Shown in pieces: positions 1 through 9,190 of a DNA stretch of 64,000 nucleotides (its first letter is position 1; each line of letters opens with the position of its first letter). The notes beneath the pieces were generated by a model that worked only from the letters and a program-made list of their open reading frames with translations, was not told the DNA's origin and searched no databases. The stretch covers positions 6,411,953 through 6,475,952 of the forward strand of contig NZ_HF570108.1 of NCBI RefSeq assembly GCF_000297395.2. Reading direction: 5' to 3'. A program made the translations under genes and the position numbers. This DNA comes from Micromonospora lupini str. Lupac 08 (lineage in GTDB: Bacteria; Actinomycetota; Actinomycetes; Mycobacteriales; Micromonosporaceae).

Positions 1-887
1 TAGATCACCCGTACGCCGTGCCAGTCCAGCGGACGACCCTCCGGGCCGAGCGCGGCCGGGTTGTGCAGGTTGTCCACGCCGAGCAGTTCCACGACCCGGC
101 CCACCTGGCCACCCTCCTCGACCAGCTCGCGGAGCAGCCCGGTGGTCGGCTGCTCACCGTGATCGGTGCCACCGCCGGGCAGGTGCCACTTGCCGGCCCC
201 GGGGTAGCCGTCCGCGATCTGGGTGAGCAGGATCCGCCCGGCCGGGTCGGTGACCAGCCCGTACGCCCCGAAGCGCAACCGGCGATCCGGATGCGCCGGC
301 GGGAGCGGCTCGGCGGACGGCTGCGCGTCGGCCGGGAGCGGGGTGACCGGCAGTCCGAGCAGTTCGGCGCTGTACGGGGTCAGCGGCAGCCCGGCCGCCT
401 CCTCGGGGTCGACCCAGCGGGCCTCCACGACGGCGCCCGCGGCCCCATCCAGCGCACCGCCCGCGCGGCCCAACGCACCGCCCGCGCCGCCCAGCACGCC
501 GCCTGCGGTCCCGCCCAGCACGCCGCTCGCGGTCCCGCCCAGCACGCCGCCTACGGTTCCGCCCCGCGCGTCGTCCGGGACGGTCAGCTCGAACAGCAAC
601 CGGTCGGTGTGCAACGACACGTCGTCCGCGCGGGTGGTCACGTCGGCGACGACGGCGCGCAGCCGGCCCACCGCCACGGTCAGCCCGGTCTGCCCGGCGA
701 CCGCGCGGACGACGGCGTGCTCCGGATGCTCGGCGTGCTCGACCACACCCCCGGGCAGGGACCAGACCTCAGAACCCGGATCGCGAACCACCAAGACTGA
801 CCCAGAAGCCCACAAAGCACCGTAAACCGCAACCCGCCGCACCAGCACCGTCCCCGCCCCCCGTGCACCACTCAAGCCAGTGATCAT
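1..887 (-). CDS. Double-Nudix hydrolase, partial (runs off the window start)
   Basis: The minus-strand frame entering at base 1 encodes two Nudix domains joined by a linker and closely resembles the neighbouring gene at 1011-1961. The C-terminal domain has an intact Nudix box (GGGTDHGEQP...RELVEEGG). In the N-terminal domain the box is degenerate: GGVVEH is followed by RAVAGQTG where REUxEE is expected, so that half may not bind metal. The linker is lengthened by 8-residue repeats of the GGVLGGTA type (about 455-565). The ATG at 887 lies inside a palindrome, so GTG at 848 or 842 is an alternative start. Nudix enzymes cleave nucleoside diphosphates linked to another group; the substrate cannot be inferred here. 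The C-terminus is outside the window. Confidence 0.85.
   Translation of the reverse strand, partial: MITGLSGARGAGTVLVRRVAVYGALWASGSVLVVRDPGSEVWSLPGGVVEHAEHPEHAVVRAVAGQTGLTVAVGRLRAVVADVTTRADDVSLHTDRLLFELTVPDDARGGTVGGVLGGTASGVLGGTAGGVLGGAGGALGRAGGALDGAAGAVVEARWVDPEEAAGLPLTPYSAELLGLPVTPLPADAQPSAEPLPPAHPDRRLRFGAYGLVTDPAGRILLTQIADGYPGAGKWHLPGGGTDHGEQPTTGLLRELVEEGGQVGRVVELLGVDNLHNPAALGPEGRPLDWHGVRVI
455..565 (-). repeat. In-frame 24-bp tandem repeats in the Nudix linker
   Basis: Roughly four degenerate copies of a 24-bp unit encode Gly/Val/Leu/Ala octapeptides (GGVLGGTA) between the two Nudix domains. The sibling gene at 1011-1961 has no such tract, so it arose after duplication by repeat expansion. 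Confidence 0.8.
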
Positions 888-936
888 GAAGCTATCGCCG
901 TCCATGCCGGCGCGTCCCGACAATAACTTCATGATC
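882..936. repeat. Intergenic imperfect palindrome
   Basis: GATCATGAAG at 882-891 is matched by CTTCATGATC at 927-936. The arms continue with weaker complementarity inwards (CTAT against ATAA). The element lies between the two Nudix genes and overlaps the first possible start codon of the upstream one. It resembles a mobile palindromic repeat more than a terminator because no U-tract follows. Confidence 0.6.
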
Positions 937-956
937 GAGCCCAGCGGGGTGGTGCG

Positions 957-1010
957 GGCCGGCCGGGGGGCCGGGGGTGGGTGGGTGGGGTGGGGTGGGG
1001 GCCGGGGGGG
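957..1010 (+). other. G-rich tract, possible G-quadruplex
   Basis: The plus strand carries more than six runs of three or more guanines within about 55 nt, immediately beyond the stop codon of the minus-strand Nudix gene. In that gene's transcript the tract would be C-rich, so any quadruplex would form on the non-template DNA strand. Confidence 0.45.
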
Positions 1011-1961
1011 TCAGGTTAGTTGGGCTGCTTGGACTGCTTCTGCCGTCACCTCGGTCAGGCGGTCCGTTCCGAGGGCGCCCAGTTCCTCGCGGGCGAACCA
1101 GCGGGCCTCGCAGGTGGAACCGCCCACATCGGTGATCGTCGGCGCGTTCGGCTCGTCGACCACGACCCGGTAGAAGGCGCGTACGCCGTGCCAGTCGATC
1201 GGGTAGCCCTCCGGGCCGAGCGAGGCGGCGTCACGGTGGCTCGCCACACCCAGCAGCTCGACGAGGCGGCCGGCCTGGCCGGTCTCCTCGACCAGCTCCC
1301 GGATGAGCGCCGCGCCGGGCTGCTCGCCGTAGTCGGTGCCGCCGCCGGGCAGGTGCCAGCAGCCGGCGCCCGGGTAGCCGTCGGAGATGCGGGTGAGCAG
1401 CACCCGGCCGGCCGGGTCCGTGCACACGGCGTACGCGGCGAAGCGCTGCGCCCGGTGCAGCCCGTCGGGACCGGGCACCGCGTAGAACGAGGGGAACTCG
1501 GGCACCTCGTCGGGCACCACGTCGGCCGAGGAGGCGGGCAGGCCGAGGGCGCGGGCCGTGAACGAGCGCAGTGGCAACTCGCGGGCCTCGTCAAGCGTGT
1601 ACCACCGGGCGAGGTCGGTGGGGCGTTCGCCGACCCGGTCGGCGAGGGTGCCGCCACGCACCGCCACCCGGTAGATCAGCCGGTCGGTGTGGATGGTGAT
1701 GCCGCGCTCGGGCAGGGACCGCATGTCGGCGAGCACGTCGGCCAGGCCGGAGACGGCGACCGAGAGGCCGGTCTCGGCGGCGGTCTCGCGGACGACCGTG
1801 TGGTTCGGGTCCTCGCCGTGGTCGACCGCCCCGCCGGGCAGCGACCAGGTGCCGGGGGTGCCGGAGCGCTCCGATGCGCGGACCAGCAACACTCGGCCGT
1901 CTGAATCAGCACAAACTGCGTATGCCGCGATCCTGCGAAGCGGCTCCAGCAAGGTGGTCAC
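1011..1961 (-). CDS. Double-Nudix hydrolase, 316 aa
   Basis: Two complete Nudix domains are visible. The first (about residues 10-140) has GGAVDHGEDP...RETAAETG and the second (about 165-300) has GGGTDYGEQP...RELVEETG, so both retain most of the metal-binding box. Family members hydrolyse nucleotide-sugar, NAD-like or damaged nucleotide substrates in the cytoplasm; which one applies here is unknown. The start MTTLLEPLRR gives a normal lead into the first beta strand. It lies head to tail with its paralogue at 1-887, indicating local duplication of an already two-domain gene. Confidence 0.9.
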   Translation of the reverse strand: MTTLLEPLRRIAAYAVCADSDGRVLLVRASERSGTPGTWSLPGGAVDHGEDPNHTVVRETAAETGLSVAVSGLADVLADMRSLPERGITIHTDRLIYRVAVRGGTLADRVGERPTDLARWYTLDEARELPLRSFTARALGLPASSADVVPDEVPEFPSFYAVPGPDGLHRAQRFAAYAVCTDPAGRVLLTRISDGYPGAGCWHLPGGGTDYGEQPGAALIRELVEETGQAGRLVELLGVASHRDAASLGPEGYPIDWHGVRAFYRVVVDEPNAPTITDVGGSTCEARWFAREELGALGTDRLTEVTAEAVQAAQLT

Positions 1962-2105
1962 GGGACCAAATTCTCCCCGGGCCGGGTTACCGGAACGGAA
2001 AAGAGTCGGATTCCTGACTCTTTGCTACCCGCTCAGGGATCGGTCAGGGTAAGGATCCGGGCGGTCACCGAGGGCGGGCCGGGCGCCGGCGCGGACCGTG
2101 GAGAC

Positions 2106-2462
2106 ATGACATCCACCGCCGCTCCCCACGCCCCGTACAAGCAGCTCCGGCGACCCACCACCGACCGCATGGTGGCGGGGGTCGCCAGCGGCCTCGGCCG
2201 CTACTTCAACGTCGACCCCACACTGGTCCGGGTGGCCTTCGCGGTCACCGGCCTGCTCACCGGCGGGCTCGCGCTGTTCGCGTACCCCATCATGTGGTTC
2301 CTGATGCCCGAGGAGCCCACCGGCGCGCCCGCCTGGCCGCACGCGGCGGGCGTCGCGCCGCAGCCCACCGCCGGGCCCGCGCCCGGCGGACCACAGCAGG
2401 GGTACGCGCCGACGCCGCCCTACCCGCCGACGACCCCGCCCCACACGCCGCCGGCGGCGTGA
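2106..2462 (+). CDS. PspC-domain membrane protein, 118 aa
   Basis: The N-terminal half is a PspC domain: RPTTDRMVAGVASGLGRYF leads into VDPTLVRVAFAV and a membrane segment (about residues 40-62) ending in FLMPEE. The C-terminal 45 residues are a Pro/Ala/Gly tail. PspC proteins sit in the inner membrane and take part in envelope stress or two-component signalling. I chose ATG 2106, preceded by GTGGAG, over an upstream in-frame ATG at 2022 because the domain begins there. It converges with guaA with only 7 nt between them. Confidence 0.88.
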   Translation: MTSTAAPHAPYKQLRRPTTDRMVAGVASGLGRYFNVDPTLVRVAFAVTGLLTGGLALFAYPIMWFLMPEEPTGAPAWPHAAGVAPQPTAGPAPGGPQQGYAPTPPYPPTTPPHTPPAA

Positions 2463-2469
2463 GCCGCGG

Positions 2470-4026
<1,557 letters not shown>

Positions 4027-4034
4027 GTGCACAA

Positions 4035-4040
4035 AGCCTA
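4035..4040 (-). promoter_or_regulatory. -10 box for guaA (leaderless)
   Basis: TAGGCT on the minus strand lies 8 nt before ATG 4026, so transcription would begin at or beside the start codon. No Shine-Dalgarno sequence is present. Confidence 0.6.
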
Positions 4041-4159
4041 CCGACAGTCACTGCTGCGCCGGGCACGGGCCGCCCCTCCGGCGTGCCGCCGCGGCGCCTC
4101 CGAGGGCGGCGGCCGCCTAACATCGACGCGGTGCGATGACGACCGGACGGAGGACGGGT

Positions 4160-4615
4160 GTGACCGAGGTGACCGTACGCCCCTTCCGGGACACCGACGC
4201 CGAGCCGCTGGCCGAGCTCGTCGCCCGGTGCCTACGGGAGGTCAACGGCCGTGACTACCCGGCCGACCTGATCGAGCGGATGTGCGCGCACTTCGACGCC
4301 GCCCGCTTCCGCGAACTCGCCACCGTCCGGGAGGTGTTCGTCGCGGAGCAGGAAGGGCGCGCGGTCGGCACCGTGTCGCGGGACGGCAACAAGGTCTACA
4401 CGATGTTCGTCGATCCGGACTGCGCCGGCCGTGGTGTCGGCCGCCGGCTCATGCGCCACATCGAGGGGTTGGCCGGCGCCGACGGCCACGACCACATGGA
4501 GACCGGCGCCAGCATCACGGGGCACGGCTTCTACCAGCGGATCGGTTACACCGACGTACGGGTCAGCGACACCGTGTTCGGCATCAACTACATCCTGCGC
4601 AAGCCACTGCCCTAG
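4160..4615 (+). CDS. GNAT family N-acetyltransferase, 151 aa
   Basis: The protein has the GNAT fold signatures: an N-terminal TVRPFRDTDAE strand-helix, and an acetyl-CoA pyrophosphate loop in DPDCAGRGVGRRLM. It ends with a region (GASITGHGFYQRIGY) typical of small-molecule acetyltransferases. GTG 4160 is preferred because GGAGG lies 6 nt upstream; an in-frame ATG at 4136 would add eight residues without a ribosome site. The acceptor substrate is unknown. The end abuts the convergent oxidase gene, overlapping it by 4 nt. Confidence 0.88.
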   Translation: MTEVTVRPFRDTDAEPLAELVARCLREVNGRDYPADLIERMCAHFDAARFRELATVREVFVAEQEGRAVGTVSRDGNKVYTMFVDPDCAGRGVGRRLMRHIEGLAGADGHDHMETGASITGHGFYQRIGYTDVRVSDTVFGINYILRKPLP

Positions 4616-6309
4616 GCGCGCAGCGCGCCCGGGGCGTCCGCCGGCACCGCCGGGTGGAGCGGGGGTACGGGCGCCAGGCGGCGGTACGGATCCCCGAGCG
4701 CCGGGCGGGGGTCCGGCTCGCCCCGGTTGGGCCAGAAGGACATCGCCCGTTCCGCCTGTGCGGTGATGGTCAGCGACGGGTTCACGCCGAGGTTGGCCGA
4801 CACCGCTGCGCCGTCGACAACGTGCAGCCCCGGATGGCCGTACACCCGGTGCCAGGGGTCGATGACCCCGTCGGCGTCGGTGGCGCCGATCACCGCCCCG
4901 CCCAGGATGTGCGCGGTCATCGGGATGTCGAACGGCTCGGTGAGCGAGCCGCCCGGCGTACCGCCGATCTCCTCGGCGAGCAGCCGCGTGGCGGTGTTGC
5001 CGGCCGGGATCCAGGTCGGGCTCGGCGTGCCGTGGCCCGGCCCGGTGACCAGCCGGCGGCCGAACGCGCCACGCCGCCAGCGGGTGGTGAGCGAGTTGTC
5101 CACCGACTGCATCACCAGGGCGATCACCGTCCGCTCCGACCAGCCGCGCACGGACAGCATCCGGGCGGCCAGCCGCGGCTGTCGCACGATGCTGCCCAGC
5201 CAGCGGCGGACGCGGTGCGGGCCGCCGTCGACGAGCAACGACTGGAGCAACCCCATGGCGTTGGAGCCGCGCCCGTAGCGGACCGGTTCGATGTGGGTCT
5301 GCGGGTCGGGGTGGAACGAGCTGGTGATCGCCACCCCCTCGGTGAAGTCCAGCCGCTCGGACCGGGCCCGCCGGTGGTCCACCGAGGCGCCCAGGATCGC
5401 CTCCGAGTTGGTCCGGGTCAGCTCGCCGAGGCGGGGTGAGAGCCGCGGCAGGGCGCCGTCGGTCTTCATGCCGTGCAGCAGCCGCTGGGTGCCGAGCGCG
5501 CCGGCGGCGAAGACCACCTGGTCGGCGTGGATCACCTGCCGCCGCCTGCGCAGCCAGGTGCCGGTGCGCTCGGTGTGCACCTCGTACCCGCCGTCGGCGG
5601 CCGGGCGGACGGCCGTCACAGTGGTCAGCGGGTGCACTGTCGCGCCCAGCCGTTCGGCGAGCCACAGGTAGTTCTTGACAAGCGTGTTCTTGGCTCCGTG
5701 CCGGCAGCCGGTCATGCACGAGCCGCAGTGCAGGCAGCCGGTGCGTTCCGGGCCGACGCCGCCGAAGTACGGGTCGGCGACGCGCTGGCCGGGGCGGCCG
5801 ATGTGCACGCCGACGGGGGTGGCGTGGAAGGTGTGGCCGACCCCCATCCGGTCGGCCACCGCCCGCATGGCGCGGTCCGCGCCGGTGTCCATCGGGTACG
5901 TGGTGACGCCGAGCATCCGCTTCGCCTGGTCGAAGTGGCGGGCCAGCTCGTCGTGCCAGTCGGTGATGTCGCGCCACTGCGGGTCGGTGTAGAACGCCGG
6001 CAGCGGCTCGTAGAGGGTGTTCGCGTAGACCAGCGAGCCGCCGCCCACCCCGGCTCCGGAGAGCACGAGCACGCCGCCGCCGGATCGCCTGTCGGCGGGT
6101 CGGAGCAGGGTGAGCCGCTGGATGCCGTAGCAGCCCAGCTTCGGCGCCCACAGGAACCGGCGGGCCCGCCAGGACGTCTGCGGGAACTCGTCGTCGGCGA
6201 AGCGGCGGCCGGCCTCCAGGACGCCTACCGAGTAACCCTTCTCGGCCAGGCGCAGCGCGGTGACGCTGCCGCCGAAGCCGGACCCGATGACGACCACGTC
6301 GTACCGCAT
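4612..6309 (-). CDS. choD: ChoD-like GMC-type FAD oxidoreductase, 565 aa
   Basis: The N-terminus YDVVVIGSGFGGSVTALRL is an FAD-binding Rossmann motif. GAGVGGGSLVYAN and the C-terminal VDGAAVSANLGVNPSLT are typical of the cholesterol oxidase/GMC family. A cysteine cluster (CLHCGSCMTGCRHGAKNT, about residue 195-212) resembles an iron-sulfur loop and is found in ChoD-type members. ATG 6309 starts directly at the FAD strand; longer readings add non-homologous sequence. The position between guaA and guaB3 matches M. tuberculosis choD (Rv3409c). Actual sterol oxidation is uncertain, since many ChoD homologues have an undefined alcohol substrate. Confidence 0.85.
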   Translation of the reverse strand: MRYDVVVIGSGFGGSVTALRLAEKGYSVGVLEAGRRFADDEFPQTSWRARRFLWAPKLGCYGIQRLTLLRPADRRSGGGVLVLSGAGVGGGSLVYANTLYEPLPAFYTDPQWRDITDWHDELARHFDQAKRMLGVTTYPMDTGADRAMRAVADRMGVGHTFHATPVGVHIGRPGQRVADPYFGGVGPERTGCLHCGSCMTGCRHGAKNTLVKNYLWLAERLGATVHPLTTVTAVRPAADGGYEVHTERTGTWLRRRRQVIHADQVVFAAGALGTQRLLHGMKTDGALPRLSPRLGELTRTNSEAILGASVDHRRARSERLDFTEGVAITSSFHPDPQTHIEPVRYGRGSNAMGLLQSLLVDGGPHRVRRWLGSIVRQPRLAARMLSVRGWSERTVIALVMQSVDNSLTTRWRRGAFGRRLVTGPGHGTPSPTWIPAGNTATRLLAEEIGGTPGGSLTEPFDIPMTAHILGGAVIGATDADGVIDPWHRVYGHPGLHVVDGAAVSANLGVNPSLTITAQAERAMSFWPNRGEPDPRPALGDPYRRLAPVPPLHPAVPADAPGALRA

Positions 6310-6454
6310 GAACGCATCATTACTCGTGAGTAGCGCTCGCGCCAGCGGCAGTTTTCGCGCGATCATGCACCGGCCGTCCGACCCGGCGCCTCCCGGCCGC
6401 AACCCGGAGCACCCGTCGGAGCGTTGTTCCGGATACGGGTGGAAGGAAACCACG

Positions 6455-7573
6455 ATGATCCTGGGGTCGATGGAACCGCGTCGGCGGTGGCTGGTGCTCG
6501 GGCTGGCGGCCCTCGCCGTCGTCGCGCTGATCGCGGGCGGCGCGGTGGTGATCACCCGGCTGACCGGCGGCGACCCGCCCGCCGGCACTCCGGTGGCCGG
6601 CTCGCCGAGCCCGTCGCCGATCGGCACGCCCACCCCCAGCCCGAGCGGCCCACCGCCGGGCGCGAACATCACCGGCCCGCTGACGCTGCTGCTGGTCGGC
6701 GTGGACACCCGGGTCAGCGTGCCCGGCTGGGAGCCGCACTCCGACGCCGTGCTGGTGCTGCACGTGCCGAAGGGGCTGGGCCGGGCGTACCTCTTCTCGC
6801 TCCCCCGTGACCTGCTTGTGGACATTCCGGCGTTTCCGAAGTCCGGCTACAAGGGCGGCCGGACCAAGCTCACCCACTCGATGAGCTTCGGCAGCCGGGT
6901 GCCCGGCAAGCCCAAGCAGCCGAGCACCGCCCAGGGGTACGAGCTGCTGCGCAGCACGGTGAGCGGCTACACCGGACTGCGGATCGACGCCGGGGCGGTG
7001 CTCACCTTCAACGGGTTCGACCGGCTGGTGAACGCCCTCGGCGGGGTCGACATCTACGTCGACCAGCGGGTCGCCTCCCTGCACCGCAAGCCGGACGGCA
7101 AGTACCGGGACAGCGCCCCCGGCGGGTACACCGGGCCGCAGCAGGTCTACGAGAAGGGCAACCGGCACCTCAACGGGTGGCAGGCGCTTGACTACGCGCG
7201 GCAGCGCTACATCACCGGCGGCGACTACGCCCGGCAACGCCACCAGCAGCAACTGGTCCGGGCCCTGACCCGCAAGATCCTCGATGAGGGCCTGGCCCGG
7301 CAGCCGGAGCGCGTGGACCAGGTGGTCGCGGCGCTCGGCGACACCCTGATCTACGTGGGCGGCGACCGGATCGTCGACCTGGCGTACGCGCTCAGCGGGG
7401 TCCCGGAGGACAAGTTCGTGCTTGTCGGCCTGCCCGGCTCGGGTGTCGGCAAGGGCAGCGCCTACCAGGGCGAGCAACTCACAAGCGAGGGCCGGAAGTT
7501 CATCACCGAACTGCGGGCCGGCCGCGCCGACGCCTACCTCGCGGCCCACCCCAAGCTGGTCGTCAAGACCTGA
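6455..7573 (+). CDS. LytR-CpsA-Psr (LCP) family protein, 372 aa
   Basis: A short cytoplasmic MEPRRR stretch is followed by one membrane helix (about residues 12-33), a Pro/Ser/Thr-rich stalk and an extracellular LCP domain. LCP hallmarks include LLVGVDTR, LVLHVPKG, LFSLPRDLLVDIP, LGGVDIYVD and YARQRYITGGDYARQ. Such enzymes transfer undecaprenyl-phosphate-linked polymers (arabinogalactan-like glycans, teichoic acids or capsule) to peptidoglycan. ATG 6455 has GGAAGGA 7 nt upstream; the next ATG at 6470 is also possible. A strong hairpin follows the gene. Confidence 0.92.
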   Translation: MILGSMEPRRRWLVLGLAALAVVALIAGGAVVITRLTGGDPPAGTPVAGSPSPSPIGTPTPSPSGPPPGANITGPLTLLLVGVDTRVSVPGWEPHSDAVLVLHVPKGLGRAYLFSLPRDLLVDIPAFPKSGYKGGRTKLTHSMSFGSRVPGKPKQPSTAQGYELLRSTVSGYTGLRIDAGAVLTFNGFDRLVNALGGVDIYVDQRVASLHRKPDGKYRDSAPGGYTGPQQVYEKGNRHLNGWQALDYARQRYITGGDYARQRHQQQLVRALTRKILDEGLARQPERVDQVVAALGDTLIYVGGDRIVDLAYALSGVPEDKFVLVGLPGSGVGKGSAYQGEQLTSEGRKFITELRAGRADAYLAAHPKLVVKT

Positions 7574-7579
7574 CCGCGC

Positions 7580-7616
7580 GGGCCAGGGCCCTCGGCTCGA
7601 CCGAGGACCCTGGCCC
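7580..7616. terminator. Bidirectional hairpin between LCP and M1 peptidase genes
   Basis: A 16-bp stem (7580-7595 with 7601-7616, one mismatch) and a 5-nt loop lie between two convergent genes. Confidence 0.8.
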
Positions 7617-7622
7617 GACGTC

Positions 7623-9083
7623 CTAGAGCTTCTTGGGCTGGGCGGGCTTCTTGGTGCCGTTGAGCCACGCGTCGAAGAGAGCGTCGAGCTGCTTGCCGGA
7701 GATCCGCTCGGCGAGGGCCACGAACTCGGCGGTGGTGGCGGTCCCGTTGCGCTTCTCCGCCGCCCAGGTCTTGACGATCTGGAAGAACGCCTTGTCGCCG
7801 ACGGCCACCCGCAGCGCGTGCAGGGTCATCCCGCCGCGCTGGTAGACCGACTCGCTGAACAGGTCCTTCACCCCCGGCTTGCCCGGCGGGGTCTTCCACA
7901 CCGTGGCCGGCACCCGCTGGTAGCGGATGTCGAACGCCTGCTTGGCGGTGTACTGCTTGGTGTGCTCGGCCCACAGCCACTCCGCGTACGTCGCGAAGCC
8001 CTCGTTGAGCCAGATGTCCTCCCACTTGGCCAAGGCCACGCTGTCGCCGAACCACTGGTGGGCCAGCTCGTGGGCGACCACCTCGGTGTTCTCGCCCCGC
8101 CGGAAGAAGCCGGCGGAGTAGACCGGGCGGCTCTGCGTCTCCAGCGCGTACGCGATCCGGCTGTCCGAGACGACCACCCCGCCGTACGCGTCGAACGGGT
8201 ACGGCCCGAAGACGGTCTCCAGGTAGTCGGTCACCTTGACGGTCTGCGCGATGGACGCGTCCGACGCGCCCTTGGCCACCTTGGTGGTGACCGCGCTGTA
8301 GACCGGCTTTCCCTTGTGCTGGCCGGTGGTGATCCGGAACTTGCCGATCACGACGGTGCTCAGGTAGCTGGCCATGGGCGACTTCTCCGACCACTTCCAG
8401 GTGGTCCAGCCGTCAGTGGTGGTGTTGCCGCCCGGCACGCCGTTGCTGACGGCGGTCAGGCCCTTCGGCACGGTGATCTCGAAGTCGTACGCGGCCTTGT
8501 CGGACGGGTGGTCGTTGACCGGGAACCAGGTGCTCGCCGACTCCGGCTGGCCCAGCGCGATCGCGCCGTCGGAGGTGTGCAGGAACCCGCCCTCGCCGAG
8601 CACCTCGTTCTTCAGCGGCTTCGGCACGCCCTCGTACACGATCTCCGCGACGAACCCGTTGCCCGTGATCAGGCCGGCGGCCGGCTTGATCACCAGCTCG
8701 TTCTTGTCCCGGCTGTGGGTGGCCGGCGCGCCGTCCACGGTGACCGTCTTGACGGTCAGACCGGCCAGGTCGAGGTTGAACGTCGACAGGTCCGCAGTCG
8801 CCGTGGCCTGCACGGTGGCCGTACCGGTAAGCGTGTCCTTCGCGGGGTCGTAGCGCACCTTGACGGTGTACTTGCCGACGTCGTACCCGCCGTTGCCGTA
8901 CGTCGGGAAGTACGTGTCGCCGACCCCGGCCGCCCCGGCGGTGAAGCTCCGCGAGGGCGTCGGCGACACGCTCGGCGTGGGCGCCGCGTCCTCCTTCGTG
9001 GACGAGTCGCATCCGGACAGGACGAGCGCCCCGGTCACCAGCAGACCCGCACCCATCCGCAGCCTGTGCCGCGTTCCCCGCAT
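7623..9083 (-). CDS. M1 family metallopeptidase, predicted lipoprotein, 486 aa
   Basis: The zinc motif HELAHQW, with the distal ligand in NEGFA 18 residues on, and the substrate-side YALETQSRP motif place it in peptidase family M1 (aminopeptidase N-like). A signal peptide ends in a lipobox, LVLSGC, so the mature enzyme should be lipid-anchored on the outer face of the membrane. It is shorter than full aminopeptidase N and lacks the large C-terminal helical domain. ATG 9083 is 7 nt from GGAGGG; a GTG at 9086 directly precedes it. A close paralogue follows at 9191. Confidence 0.93.
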   Translation of the reverse strand: MRGTRHRLRMGAGLLVTGALVLSGCDSSTKEDAAPTPSVSPTPSRSFTAGAAGVGDTYFPTYGNGGYDVGKYTVKVRYDPAKDTLTGTATVQATATADLSTFNLDLAGLTVKTVTVDGAPATHSRDKNELVIKPAAGLITGNGFVAEIVYEGVPKPLKNEVLGEGGFLHTSDGAIALGQPESASTWFPVNDHPSDKAAYDFEITVPKGLTAVSNGVPGGNTTTDGWTTWKWSEKSPMASYLSTVVIGKFRITTGQHKGKPVYSAVTTKVAKGASDASIAQTVKVTDYLETVFGPYPFDAYGGVVVSDSRIAYALETQSRPVYSAGFFRRGENTEVVAHELAHQWFGDSVALAKWEDIWLNEGFATYAEWLWAEHTKQYTAKQAFDIRYQRVPATVWKTPPGKPGVKDLFSESVYQRGGMTLHALRVAVGDKAFFQIVKTWAAEKRNGTATTAEFVALAERISGKQLDALFDAWLNGTKKPAQPKKL

Positions 9084-9162
9084 CACGAACCCTCCCCGTA
9101 CGCCCGGTGCGGGTGGCCTCGCCGCCCCGCGCGACAGGCGCTCCTGCCCGATCGCAGGCGGC

Positions 9163-9168
9163 AGCCTA
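9163..9168 (-). promoter_or_regulatory. Possible -10 box for the M1 peptidase at 7623-9083
   Basis: TAGGCT on the minus strand lies about 80 nt before the start codon, giving a leader of roughly 70 nt with a normal ribosome site. Confidence 0.35.
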
Positions 9169-9190
9169 TCGACAGATGATCACGGGGTCG

